From: Sphaerisporangium rufum
GTDB taxonomy: Bacteria > Actinomycetota > Actinomycetes > Streptosporangiales > Streptosporangiaceae
DNA length: 62,484 nucleotides
Direction: 5' to 3'
NCBI RefSeq assembly: GCF_016863395.1
Contig: NZ_BOOU01000089.1
Location: 1-62,484, forward strand
Positions 42,686-51,507 of this stretch are shown here, in pieces. Position 1 is the first letter of the stretch. The number at the start of each line of letters is the position of its first letter. Made by a program: the position numbers and the translations under genes. The notes beneath the pieces were generated by a model. The model was not told the origin of the DNA. It searched no databases and saw only the letters and a program-made list of their open reading frames with translations.

Positions 42686-45130
42686 TCAGGCGCGGACGTG
42701 GTCCATCGCGGAGGTGAACACCCGTTCGGCCAGCTCGGTGAGCACCTCCTGGGCCTCGGCCCGGCGGAACGTGCGCGCCGAGCGGTCCAGCGGGTCGGGT
42801 CCCTCGGTGAACGGGCCGAACGTGGCGAGGCTCTCCAGCCGGAACACCGGCAGCATCTCCGCGGTGATCTCGTAGCTCCGGCAGATGGTGCGCAGCCGCC
42901 GTTCCTGCTCGGCGGTCGGCGCCGGCTCGCCAGGCACCGTCCGCGCCTGGCGCACCCACTCGCCGACGCTGTCTTGGAAGGCCTCCACCAGCTTCTGTAC
43001 CAGCACCGCGACGCCGACGGCCTGGAACTGTTCGACGGTGAAGCTCAACCGGCGCGGGCGGTCCTCACCCGCCGGGTCGAACACCTCGCGGAACGAGGCC
43101 GGGACCCCGCTCAGCAGGCCGATCACGTCGAAGGCGCGGTCGAAATGCCGTTGCACCGCGTGCGGCAGCCGGCGGCGCACGCCGGCCCGCCGCCCGCCGG
43201 CGGCCGGCGGATCACCGGACATCTCGGCCAGCTGCCACAGCTCGCCGAGCCGGGCGGCGGTCGCGGTGTCGAGCTGTTCCACCCGGCCGTCGATGCGCTG
43301 CAGCCGCTGCAGCACGCTCGTCTGCTGGAAGGCGATGCCTTCCAGATGGTCGCGGATCAGGTCCAGGGTGCTGTCCCGGCCGGAGGAGCTCAGCCGTTCG
43401 GCCAGCTCCCGGACGGTCTCCCGGACCTGATGCTCGAAGGACCGGTCGCTGTAGACGATGGGCTGGCTGCCGGTGGCGTCCGCCAGCCGCAGCCGCAGTT
43501 CGGTGGAGATGTAGCCGTTCACCGCGACCAGCACCTCGCACGGCGCCGCCCCGGTGTCGCGCCGGGCCGCCTCCACCGTCTGTCTCAGCCGGTCGACCTG
43601 CTCGTCCTGCAGCACCGAGTCGGTGGTCACCACCGCGATCGCCGACCCGGTCCGCCCGATCAGCACCCAGAAGTCCACGTCCCCCGCGGCCCCGGCGGAC
43701 CGCCGGGCGAAGCGCACCGGGCTGGGCTCGAACCGCCACGGCCCGGTGGACAGCACGCCCTCGATCGACTTCCTGAGATCCTCCCGGGTGACCTTCTCGA
43801 ACGCCTTGCGCGCCGCGGCCCGGACCACCCGGTCGTCCACCTCGCGCGGCGGCGGGCCGCCCTCGGCGGCGGCAGTCGCCCACGCGTGGTGACACAGCTT
43901 CAGCACCCGGCGCGGCACGCCACCGGCGAGCCGGTTGATGTAGTGCACCGACTCCTCGGTGAACGGCGCGATGTCCGGCCCGCGCGGCCGCCGGGCCGGA
44001 GCCGTTCCGGCCGCGGAGCGGCGGGCCAACCACTGCGTGACCTGGGTCGCATCCGTCCCGTCATCGGCATCGTCGTCCAGAGCTTCCTCGGCCGCCTCGG
44101 CCGCCGCGGCCGGTTCCTGCTGCGGATGCAGGTGGGCGTGCACCAACTCGACGCTCTGCGCGCCGGTCAGCAGGGTCGGCCGGATCGGCACGATGCGCTC
44201 GTGCAGGCTCTCGCCGAACCTGCCCAGCACCTCGGGCAGCGTGCAGAACACCAGCAGGCCGCCGGCGTTCACATAGACGTTCACCAGCTTCTCGAAGGCC
44301 TGGGTGAAGTCGCTGCGCCGGTCGTCCGGCCACTCGAAGACCTTCTCCAGCATGTCGATGACCAGCACGAACTTCCGGCCGGCCTGCCCGTAGAGGAACG
44401 CGAAGACCGCCAGGGCGTCGAAGACCTTGCTGACGGTGTCGATCGGGGTGTCGATGCCGCGCTCGTGCAGCACCGTGCTCGGCGGCTGGCCCATCAGCCA
44501 GTCCCACACCTGGTCCTGGATGCCGGGGAACAGCAGCAGCGTCAGCGCGGCGGAGAACTTGCCGTGCTCGGTGAGCATCTGCAGCCGGCGTTCCAGGTCG
44601 CGGCGGATCGCCGCCTCCGACAGGGCGTACGCCTCGATGACGGCCTGCGGATCCAGCCGGCGGTCGCGCAGCCCGGTGACCACCTGGCGCAGCAGCGGCG
44701 AGCGATCGATGCTGTCGGCGGTGACGTCGGAGTAGTAGTCGAGCAGCACGTCAAAGAAGGCGGCCTTCTGGTCCTTCAGCCCGCTGACCAGGCGGTCGCG
44801 GTAGATGGCGCCGAAGTCCCACAGCGGCTCGTCGATCAGCCACAGCAGCGGCGCGCTGGGATGGGCGGTCACCGTGCGGGCCAGGTCCCGGGCGATGTGG
44901 CTCTTGCCGGTACCGAGGTCGCCGACCAGCGCCAGCGCCCGCCCCCGGGACGGAACTCCGGTCGACTGGTCCAGGTAGGCGCCGAGCTGGCCGGCCACCG
45001 CCCGGACGGCGTCGGTCTCGATGGTGACGGCCCGGCCGGGCCGGGACCGGGGACCGGTGGCGAACAGGTCGTAGGAGCCGCTCAGCCGCGCGGCCGGGGC
45101 GGAGGGGAACGGATTGTCCCTGGCGTTCAC
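42686..45130 (-). CDS. Large P-loop ATPase, last gene of a three-gene operon of unknown function
   Basis: Seen: 814 residues. Walker A ALVGDLGTGKSHIARDL (about 68-84) and Walker B KFVLVIDMLEKVFEWPDD (about 250) mark an AAA/STAND-type NTPase. An acidic linker (EEALDDDADDGTDA) precedes NRLAGGVPRRVLKLCHHAW, a winged-helix-like end of the ATPase. From about 475 to 560, VDFWVLIGRTGSAIAVVTTD, CEVLVAVNGYISTELRLRLA and PIVYSDRSFE have the strand-helix-strand order of Mrr-type PD-(D/E)xK nucleases, but no clear E-x-K is visible. The last 200 residues are helical. ATG at 45130 overlaps the upstream stop by four bases. I know no named system with this architecture. Confidence 0.7.
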   Translation of the reverse strand: MNARDNPFPSAPAARLSGSYDLFATGPRSRPGRAVTIETDAVRAVAGQLGAYLDQSTGVPSRGRALALVGDLGTGKSHIARDLARTVTAHPSAPLLWLIDEPLWDFGAIYRDRLVSGLKDQKAAFFDVLLDYYSDVTADSIDRSPLLRQVVTGLRDRRLDPQAVIEAYALSEAAIRRDLERRLQMLTEHGKFSAALTLLLFPGIQDQVWDWLMGQPPSTVLHERGIDTPIDTVSKVFDALAVFAFLYGQAGRKFVLVIDMLEKVFEWPDDRRSDFTQAFEKLVNVYVNAGGLLVFCTLPEVLGRFGESLHERIVPIRPTLLTGAQSVELVHAHLHPQQEPAAAAEAAEEALDDDADDGTDATQVTQWLARRSAAGTAPARRPRGPDIAPFTEESVHYINRLAGGVPRRVLKLCHHAWATAAAEGGPPPREVDDRVVRAAARKAFEKVTREDLRKSIEGVLSTGPWRFEPSPVRFARRSAGAAGDVDFWVLIGRTGSAIAVVTTDSVLQDEQVDRLRQTVEAARRDTGAAPCEVLVAVNGYISTELRLRLADATGSQPIVYSDRSFEHQVRETVRELAERLSSSGRDSTLDLIRDHLEGIAFQQTSVLQRLQRIDGRVEQLDTATAARLGELWQLAEMSGDPPAAGGRRAGVRRRLPHAVQRHFDRAFDVIGLLSGVPASFREVFDPAGEDRPRRLSFTVEQFQAVGVAVLVQKLVEAFQDSVGEWVRQARTVPGEPAPTAEQERRLRTICRSYEITAEMLPVFRLESLATFGPFTEGPDPLDRSARTFRRAEAQEVLTELAERVFTSAMDHVRA

Positions 45131-46287
45131 TCCACTGGTCCCTTCTGCCCCGGCTGGCCCGACGCCGGCGGGCGGCGCCGCATCCGCTCGTCGTCGAGCC
45201 GCTGGTGGGCCAGCGCGATGACGTCCGCGTCCGAGATCACGTCCCGCCCGTCCAGCCGGGCGATCTCGCCCAGCGCGTACAGGTCGTTCTGGAGTCCCCG
45301 CACCGTTCCATGGGGATTCTCGTTTTCCGGGGTGATTCTGGCCAGAGCCTCCGGGGCTATGATGACGTGCGCCGCGGGCAGTCCGGGCAGGTCCAGCCGG
45401 GCCTGCACGAAGCTTTCCCAGTCGTTGCCCCGCAGTGGCCCGATGGACAGATGCGTCACCAGCTGCCGCTGGTCCCAGGGGAGCGTGGGCGCCATGTTCT
45501 CCATGAGGTCCGGCTCGGTGGTCTCGGCGAAGAATACGATGCGGCGCTCGCAGAAGTTCAGGTGACCGCGGACGAACCGCAGGTGCGCGTCCGGGGTGCC
45601 GAGCGGGATGTACGGCAGGACGATCAGCGCGAACAGCCGCCGGTCACGCAGCACCTCGCTGAGCCGCTCGTACAGCTCCGACAGCCGGTGGGCCGGCCGG
45701 TGGTCGTCGTCCACCGGGTCGGCCGCGTCGGTCACCAGCCGGTCCAGGTCCGGAGTCTCGTGCCCGTGCGAGCGGACGCCGGAGACCACGTGCCGGAATA
45801 TCGTTCGGTTGATCGCGTCGAGCGCCCGCAGCTCGCCGGTGTCGTCGTAGGCGACCTTCTCCGCCCGGTCGCTGAGGTCGACGATGCAGATGCCGGGAGC
45901 GGGCCGCTCCCGCGGCCGCCAGTGGTCCTCCGGTGACCTCGGGGCGGGGTCCACCGGCCGGCCGAGGGCCTCGGCCAGCCGGGCGTGCAGGTGGTCCACG
46001 CACTTGTGGATGAGGCTGGTCTTGCCGCTGCCGGTGACCCCGTCGACCAGCACCAGCCGGCCGTCGTTGGCCAGCTCGTCCACGTCGGCGATGTGCCGGC
46101 AGAAGACGGTGAAGGCGTGGCCGGTGTTGTCGATCGGCACCCAGAGCCGGCCGTGCCCGGGGATGTACCAGGGTTTGAGCGGGATGCCGCTGATGTAGAT
46201 CAGCTCGGGCTCGCCGGTCACCGTCTCCCGGACGGTCGGGATGCCGAAGGTGTTGATCGGGAGCGCCCCCGGCGCCTGGATCGTCAC
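45127..46287 (-). CDS. P-loop ATPase, middle gene of the three-gene operon
   Basis: Seen: 386 residues. After a PPVTIQ-type start and a beta-rich segment (PELIYISGIPLKPWYIPGHG) comes Walker A VLVDGVTGSGKTSLIHKCVD (about 79-98). Next are GICIVDLSDRAEK, ALDAINRTIFRHVVSGVRSH, RDRRLFALIVLPYIPLGTPD (Walker-B-like strand) and RRIVFFAETTEPDLMENMAP. The C-terminus has ENPHGTVRGLQNDLYALGEI. It looks like a STAND/AAA ATPase distinct from the larger partner at 42686. GTG at 46287 overlaps the preceding membrane protein stop (GTGA), and its own stop overlaps the next ATG, so the three are coupled. No family name can be given. Confidence 0.7.
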   Translation of the reverse strand: MTIQAPGALPINTFGIPTVRETVTGEPELIYISGIPLKPWYIPGHGRLWVPIDNTGHAFTVFCRHIADVDELANDGRLVLVDGVTGSGKTSLIHKCVDHLHARLAEALGRPVDPAPRSPEDHWRPRERPAPGICIVDLSDRAEKVAYDDTGELRALDAINRTIFRHVVSGVRSHGHETPDLDRLVTDAADPVDDDHRPAHRLSELYERLSEVLRDRRLFALIVLPYIPLGTPDAHLRFVRGHLNFCERRIVFFAETTEPDLMENMAPTLPWDQRQLVTHLSIGPLRGNDWESFVQARLDLPGLPAAHVIIAPEALARITPENENPHGTVRGLQNDLYALGEIARLDGRDVISDADVIALAHQRLDDERMRRRPPASGQPGQKGPVE

Positions 46288-47261
46288 GGGCGGCCCTCCT
46301 CGGTGCCGGCCCCGGCCGGGGCCCCTCCGGACGAGGCCGCGGCGGGCCGGGCGGCGCGGGACCACAGGTCCCGGATGTGGCGGTCGATCAGTGCCTCCGT
46401 GTCACGGGTCAGGTGGGCCACCTCGCGTCGTCTCTCCTCCCGGCCGGCCTGGCGCTCGTCGTGGTCCGGGCGGCCGTGCGCGACGGTGAACGCCGGGCCG
46501 GGGTAGCCGGTGACGAGTTCCGCCAGGTGCTCGGCCTCGGCACGCCGGCGTCCCTGGACCGGAAGCCGCCGCAGCGTGTCCGCCAGGACGTCCCGGCGGC
46601 GTTCCAGCTCGGCCCGCTGCGCGCCGGCGGTGGCCGGGCCGTCGATCCAGGCGTCGATGTAGGTGTAGGCCGCCGCCCGGAAGTCGCCGGACGCCTGGGC
46701 CAGCGCGTCCCGCCGCTGCCGCCGCCGGGCGGCACGGGCGTCCAGCCGCTGCACCAGCAGGGTCAGCAGCGAGCCGGCCAGCAGCTGGCCGAGGGAGCCG
46801 AGCGTCGAGACCAGCACGCCCGGCTCGTCCGGCCGCTCCGCAGGAGGCAGGTCCGGCACGGTGGCCAGCAGCGCGGTGCACGCCCGCTCGAACGCCTCCG
46901 GCCGGGCGGTCCGCCACTGGTCGACGGAGTAGGTGAGATCGCCGGTCCGCACCGCGTCCGGGCGGTCGGGCACCGCCGTGCCGAGCCCGAGCGACACGGC
47001 GGCCTCGGCCACCTGGGGCCGGTGCGCGGCGGCCAGGCAGTAGACCGCGCGCCGGTCGGCGGCCGGATCGGGGGACGCGGCCGGCGCGGGGGTCGCGGTG
47101 GCGGCGGGGGAGGGGGTGGCGGCGAGCGCGAGAGCCGGCCGGCCCAGGACGAGCGCGAGGGCGGCGGGCAGGGACAGGACGAGGACCGCGGGCAGGGATA
47201 ACGCGGAAACGGCCGACCCGGCCGCCGGCCGCCTCGCGGCCCGACCGCGCCCGGTCCGCAC
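46284..47261 (-). CDS. Two-helix membrane protein, first gene of the three-gene ATPase operon
   Basis: Seen: 325 residues. A first hydrophobic segment (LSLPAVLVLSLPAALALVLG) at about 20-47 may be a signal or anchor. An outside domain of about 100 residues follows, with one Cys in RAVYCLAAAH and one in FERACTALL that could pair. A second helix (LVSTLGSLGQLLAGSLLTLL) runs from about 150. A basic Arg-rich, probably cytosolic helical domain follows (DARAARRRQRRDALAQASGD, AELERRRDVLADTLRRLPVQ). The GTG at 47261 has GAGGGGTGG upstream. Overlap with the next gene indicates tight coupling. It has the topology of a membrane sensor for the two ATPases; the family is not recognised. Confidence 0.65.
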   Translation of the reverse strand: MRTGRGRAARRPAAGSAVSALSLPAVLVLSLPAALALVLGRPALALAATPSPAATATPAPAASPDPAADRRAVYCLAAAHRPQVAEAAVSLGLGTAVPDRPDAVRTGDLTYSVDQWRTARPEAFERACTALLATVPDLPPAERPDEPGVLVSTLGSLGQLLAGSLLTLLVQRLDARAARRRQRRDALAQASGDFRAAAYTYIDAWIDGPATAGAQRAELERRRDVLADTLRRLPVQGRRRAEAEHLAELVTGYPGPAFTVAHGRPDHDERQAGREERRREVAHLTRDTEALIDRHIRDLWSRAARPAAASSGGAPAGAGTEEGRP

Positions 47262-47425
47262 GCCACCACCCCTCTGCTGGTCTTCCTGTCGAAAGCTAGC
47301 CGGAGCGGCGGGCGGGCGCGCGTTTTCCCCGGCATGCGGTACAACTCCGTAATACAAGCCGAAACGGCCGGGATGTTATTCAGGTATTAATCAGTACATA
47401 TCGCGGGTGCTGCAATTCGCGAGGG

Positions 47426-49510
47426 TCAGCCCGGCGTGCGGAACGCCGAGGGCAGCACGTCGACGTCGTCCGCCATGACGAACGCCACCCGGTGCCCGAA
47501 CTGGATCTGGTAGTAGACCGTGTCCCCGCGGATCACCCGGTGCCCGGCGGGGTCGAACGAGGCCGCGTAGTAGTACTCGCCGCGGGTGGCCAGCCCGACG
47601 GCGTACCGCTGTCCCGCGCCGATCGCGTACTGCAGCGGCACGATCTTCTGGACCGGGATCCCCTTCGGGTAGGCCGCCGGCTCCGGATACGCCCGGCCGT
47701 ACACCGGCACCTGGGGCCGGCCCGCGCGAGGGGTCACCACGTACCCGCGGGCGTGCACCGCCGTCGGCCGGTCGGGCGGATTATGGAACCACGCCCGCCG
47801 CCCCAGGTACCAGATGGCCGTCCACTCGCCCCGCCGGCCGGCCACCGCGAACTGCTGGCCGGTGGTCGCCCGCGCGCCGTGGTCGTAGACGTCGAAGGTG
47901 GACGGGCCGGCCGAGCGCCCGGCGTCCCGCACCAGCGGGGCGTCCTCCCGCGGCTCGGTGCGCAGCCAGACCGAGGCCGAGCCGTGCGGCGGGCAGTCGG
48001 TCCCCGCGCCGCCGCACCCGGTGTAGCGCGGCCGGTGGCGCGGGTAGTCCGTCCGGATCGTCACCAGGCCGCCGCCCGCGCCGGCCGTCGCCTCGAACGG
48101 GCGGCCCAGCAGCTCGAAGTAGTGCCCCCAGTCCCAGTACGGCCCCGGGTCGGTGTGCATCGTGCGCACGGTCTCCGGCAGCGTGCCGGGCACGTTGTCG
48201 TGGCCGAGGATGTGCGCCCGGTCCAGCGGGATGCCGTACCGCCGGGCCAGGTAGCGCACCAGCCGGGCCGAGCTGCGGTACATCGCCTCGGTGTACCACC
48301 GGCCGCCGCGGGCCAGGAAGCCCTCGTGCTCGATGCCGATCGACTTGGTGTTGACGTACCAGTTGCCGGCGTGCCAGGCGGCGTCGCCGGTCCGGACGTG
48401 CTGGACGACCTGCCCGTCGGCCGAGCGGATCGTGTAGTGCCAGCTCACGTAGGCCGGGTCGCGCACCAGCTTCAGCGTGGTCGCGTAGCTGGCCTCGGTG
48501 TCGTGGACGACGATGTAACTGATCCGCTGGCTGCGCGGCCGGTCCGACACGTCGTGGTTGCCGTAGTCGCCGGGCGCGGCCGACAGCCGCTGGTAGGGCG
48601 CCGGCACCCACGCGCAGGCCAGCGTGCGCGGGCACTCCGCGGCACCGCGTTCCGGGCGGCCGGCACGTTCCATGTGCGGAGCGATCTCCGGTGCGGCGGG
48701 CAGCGAAACCTGCCGGCCGTCGTCGGTGGTCCGGGCCGCCCCCGCCCTGATGACCTCGAACACCTCGCCGGCGAACCGCCGGGCGGTGCCGGCGTCCGGG
48801 GCACCGGAGTAGCGCGCCACCGCGCCGTACCAGTCCGCCGGGTCGCCGCTCGCCGGCGCGCCCAGCTCCGCCTGGTGGCGGGCCAGCAGCGCGGCACCGC
48901 CGAGCACGTTGGCGTCCGGGTCGCGGCGCAACCGCTCCGGCGCGATCCCGGTCAGCCGGGCCGCCATCGCCACCGTCCCGGCCACCACCGTTCCAGTCGA
49001 CCGGGTCCCGGCCTGCATCGCTCGGGTCGGCACGGTTCTGGTCGGCACCGTTCCAGCGCCGCCGGTCCGGGGGACCGGGGAACGTCGTCGGCCGCCGCGG
49101 TCGTCCTCGGCGTGCCGCCCGGCGGTGTCCGCGCGCGCCGCGGCAGGGTGCCTGGCGGTGTCCGCGCGCGCCGCGGCGATGTCGACCAGGTGCATGGGAC
49201 CGTAGCCGGCCGCGACGCTCGGCTCCCCGCCGTTGGCGTCCCAGCGCGATTCCAGGTAGGACACCGCGAGCAACACGGCCTCCGGCACCCCGTACCGTGC
49301 GGCGGCCTCGCGGAACGCGCGCTGCCGGTCCGCCGATCCGATCGAACCGGGTCGCGGCCGTCCCGGTCGCCGTTGGCCCCCCTGGGCAGGCCGGCCCGCC
49401 ACGTCATCCGCGCGTGGCTGTCCCGGCGGGAGCCCCAGGCGGGCCGCCGCGATGCTCGGCGACGGCGCCGCCAGCACGGCGGCAAGTACGGTGACCGGAA
49501 GTATCCGCAT
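47426..49510 (-). CDS. Secreted modular N-acetylmuramoyl-L-alanine amidase with lytic-transglycosylase-like N-domain
   Basis: Seen: 694 residues. Signal peptide MRILPVTVLAAVLAAPSPSI. A transglycosylase-like domain begins REAAARYGVPEAVLLAVSYL then ESRWDANGGEPSVAAGYGPM. It is interrupted by a low-complexity insert (ARADTARHPAAARADTAGRH, then GTVPTRTVPTRAMQAG) and resumes MAARLTGIAPERLRRDPDAN. An amidase-2 domain follows (YIVVHDTEASYATTLKLVRD, SWHYTIRSADGQVVQHVRTG, SIGIEHEGFLARGG, AHILGHDNVPG) with zinc-ligand histidines. The C-terminal part has SH3-like beta segments. It should cut peptidoglycan at the stem peptide; whether the split first domain works is unclear. ATG at 49510. It is followed by an AT-rich spacer before the three-gene operon. 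Confidence 0.85.
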   Translation of the reverse strand: MRILPVTVLAAVLAAPSPSIAAARLGLPPGQPRADDVAGRPAQGGQRRPGRPRPGSIGSADRQRAFREAAARYGVPEAVLLAVSYLESRWDANGGEPSVAAGYGPMHLVDIAAARADTARHPAAARADTAGRHAEDDRGGRRRSPVPRTGGAGTVPTRTVPTRAMQAGTRSTGTVVAGTVAMAARLTGIAPERLRRDPDANVLGGAALLARHQAELGAPASGDPADWYGAVARYSGAPDAGTARRFAGEVFEVIRAGAARTTDDGRQVSLPAAPEIAPHMERAGRPERGAAECPRTLACAWVPAPYQRLSAAPGDYGNHDVSDRPRSQRISYIVVHDTEASYATTLKLVRDPAYVSWHYTIRSADGQVVQHVRTGDAAWHAGNWYVNTKSIGIEHEGFLARGGRWYTEAMYRSSARLVRYLARRYGIPLDRAHILGHDNVPGTLPETVRTMHTDPGPYWDWGHYFELLGRPFEATAGAGGGLVTIRTDYPRHRPRYTGCGGAGTDCPPHGSASVWLRTEPREDAPLVRDAGRSAGPSTFDVYDHGARATTGQQFAVAGRRGEWTAIWYLGRRAWFHNPPDRPTAVHARGYVVTPRAGRPQVPVYGRAYPEPAAYPKGIPVQKIVPLQYAIGAGQRYAVGLATRGEYYYAASFDPAGHRVIRGDTVYYQIQFGHRVAFVMADDVDVLPSAFRTPG

Positions 49511-49703
49511 GACCGCCCCCTTCTCCCGCGACCTTCCCCGCGACGGAGGCGGTGCCGCCCGGTGGACCGGCCCGGCGCGACCGCGGCCACCGTCGTGATC
49601 ATCGTCGCCACCCTATGCCGCCATCACCTGCGATTTCCGTCCTGGGAAACGGGCGTGTCACGGAGTACGGGACGTTCCCGGCAGGCGGCCGCGAGCCCGC
49701 CGG

Positions 49704-50600
49704 TCAGCGCTTCCGGTGCCCCGGGAACGGCCAGGCGTTGGGGCGGCAGCCCTGCAGCGACTTGGTCTGCTGCGTCATGACCGGCGCGCGCCGGCCCGGT
49801 CCCGGGCAGGACACGTGGCCGTGGCCGAGCGCGTGCCCCACCTCGTGATTGACGACGTACTCCCGGTAGGCCGCCAGGTCGCCCCGGTACCCCGGCACGG
49901 CCTGGCCCCATCGCTTGGCGTTGATGACCGAGCGGCGGCCGTTCCAGCAGGACAGCTCGCCGAAGGTCTGCATCGGCAGGCACTGCCGGTTCGTCATCGC
50001 CGGGCTGGACAGCGCGACGCGGAACCGGACCCGGCCGTGGTCCACCCGCTTGAACCGCATTCGCCCGCCCGCGCCCCAGCTGCGCGGGTCGTTCAGGGTA
50101 CGGTGCACCGCCGCGGCGAACTCCTCGGGATCGAACGGCAGTCCCTTCTCCACCTCGACCATGTACCGCACCACCGGCCCGCGGGCCCCCGCCGGCGGCA
50201 GGTCGGTGCCGCCGGCCCGCCGGTACCGGCCCGCGGCCGATTCCGGCACCCGCACCACCGGCGGCTGCCCCTCGTCGGGATCCGGCCCGCCGGTGCCCGA
50301 CCGGTTCGGCGGCCAGGTGACCCCGCGCGGCGGCGTCACCGGGGTGCTCGGCGGCGTCGACGGCGTCACCGCCGGCTGCGGCGGCGCCGGGGTGACCGGT
50401 CCGGCCACCGGGCCGCCCGCCGGCGGCGACCCGGCCCCGGCCGCTTCAGGGGGCGGCGATGCCCCGGTCAGGCCGTCCCCGGGTCCGCCGAGGGCCAGCA
50501 CCCCGCTCCCGGTCAGCATGACGGCCGCGCTGGCGACCGCGCACAGCAGCACGGCCGGCCGGCCCGGGGGACTGGTACGGGGGATCAGGTTGCGCAACAT
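49704..50600 (-). CDS. DUF3152 metalloprotease-like exported protein
   Basis: Seen: 298 residues. Signal or anchor LLCAVASAAVMLTGSGVLAL, a long Pro/Thr-rich linker (PAPPQPAVTPSTPPSTPVTP), then DUF3152 with VVRYMVEVEKGLPFDPEEFA, FRVALSSPAMTNRQCLPMQT, FGELSCWNGRRSVINAKRWG and the zinc motif NHEVGHALGHGHVSC, which is H-E-x-x-H-x-x-G-x-x-H. The end has APVMTQQTKSLQGCRPNAW. Family knowledge: a metzincin-like fold of unknown substrate, universal in high-GC actinobacteria. ATG at 50600. The protease is probably on the outer face of the membrane. Confidence 0.92.
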   Translation of the reverse strand: MLRNLIPRTSPPGRPAVLLCAVASAAVMLTGSGVLALGGPGDGLTGASPPPEAAGAGSPPAGGPVAGPVTPAPPQPAVTPSTPPSTPVTPPRGVTWPPNRSGTGGPDPDEGQPPVVRVPESAAGRYRRAGGTDLPPAGARGPVVRYMVEVEKGLPFDPEEFAAAVHRTLNDPRSWGAGGRMRFKRVDHGRVRFRVALSSPAMTNRQCLPMQTFGELSCWNGRRSVINAKRWGQAVPGYRGDLAAYREYVVNHEVGHALGHGHVSCPGPGRRAPVMTQQTKSLQGCRPNAWPFPGHRKR

Positions 50601-50908
50601 CGACGGCAGAGCCTATTACCGATCGCCCCCCACCTCACATCGAGCACCCGCCTTACCCCACGCTTCGCCCTGCCTTGCCACGGTCGTGCGCTCCACGAAG
50701 GTGGTCCCCCTGGATGCCGCCCGGCTCCACGACATTCTTCGGGTACCGCTCATCTGCTCGTGAAAGGAACGGGAACGGATCGCGGCCCCGGCCCAACGAG
50801 CGGTGATCTATGGATCACCGGCTGTATCTTCGGCCGTAGGATCCGCGGTCTCGCTGCTCAGCGTGATGGTCGCGGAGTACATGCGCGCTTCTCGCGAGGA
50901 GTGGTGGA
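50601..50908. other. 308-base divergent intergenic region
   Basis: No gene is supported. The region separates the DUF3152 gene from the DUF6879 gene and must hold both promoters. It ends with GAGGAG at the DUF6879 start. No clear operator is visible. Confidence 0.5.
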
Positions 50909-51478
50909 TTGGCGCGGTCGTTCCGGCCGGAACCAGAGAACGAACTGGGACGATTGTTCCAGGAGTTCAGATATACGGCCTACCGGCTGGAGACCCTCCA
51001 GCGGTACGACGTGCCTGCCGAACGCGCCGGCTTCGCCCGCTTCCTCGCCGGCGATACGGCGGACGAGCGCTCCATCGTCGGCGGATGGATCGAGCGGGTG
51101 GTCTCCCGAGCCGTCCAGGCCGGCAAGCGCATGCAGCGGGTGCACGTCGTCGAGCTGCCGCTCACCGACTACCTGCGCTTCGAGTTCGCCTGGGGGTACC
51201 GCCACTCGGTGCGCGCCGGGGAGGATGTGCGGATCCTCCCGGTCGCCGCGGGAGAGTGGCCGGAGCATCTGCCCCGAAACCTGGACTACTGGCTCTTCGA
51301 CTCCTGCCACCTGGTCCGGATGCATTATCGGGACGACGGCTCGTTCGCCGGCGCCGAACGGATCCAGGATCCGGTGGACATCGTCCAGGCCGGCCACCTC
51401 CGTGACGTGGCGCTGCACTCCGCCGTGCGCTTCGAAGAGTACGCCTCCAGGGAGACGTCTCCGTCGCAGCCGAGGTGA
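50909..51478 (+). CDS. DUF6879 family protein
   Basis: Seen: 189 residues. FRYTAYRLETLQRYDVPAER, GKRMQRVHVVELPLTDYLRF, EFAWGYRHSVRAGEDVRILP and LPRNLDYWLFDSCHLVRMHY are the DUF6879 core. Family knowledge: common in actinomycetes, usually next to a helix-turn-helix regulator, function unknown. Here no such regulator is adjacent: the gene before it is the exported DUF3152 protein and the one after it is convergent. The TTG at 50909 is chosen because GAGGAG lies seven bases upstream; no ATG or GTG in frame is better placed. Confidence 0.85.
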   Translation: MARSFRPEPENELGRLFQEFRYTAYRLETLQRYDVPAERAGFARFLAGDTADERSIVGGWIERVVSRAVQAGKRMQRVHVVELPLTDYLRFEFAWGYRHSVRAGEDVRILPVAAGEWPEHLPRNLDYWLFDSCHLVRMHYRDDGSFAGAERIQDPVDIVQAGHLRDVALHSAVRFEEYASRETSPSQPR

Positions 51479-51507
51479 CGGCGGAGGCGGTACGCGGGGG
51501 TCAGGGA

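Noticed and set aside
42533-45565. A 1010-codon plus-strand open frame opposite the two ATPase genes
   Set aside because: It is a GC-rich shadow of the minus-strand genes: composition dominated by Arg, Gly, Val and Ala, no domain, no ribosome site, while the opposite frames have Walker motifs.
50803-51405. Overlapping plus-strand frame starting before the DUF6879 gene
   Set aside because: It is in a different frame from the clear DUF6879 protein and has no domain; the GAGGAG ribosome site fits the TTG at 50909.
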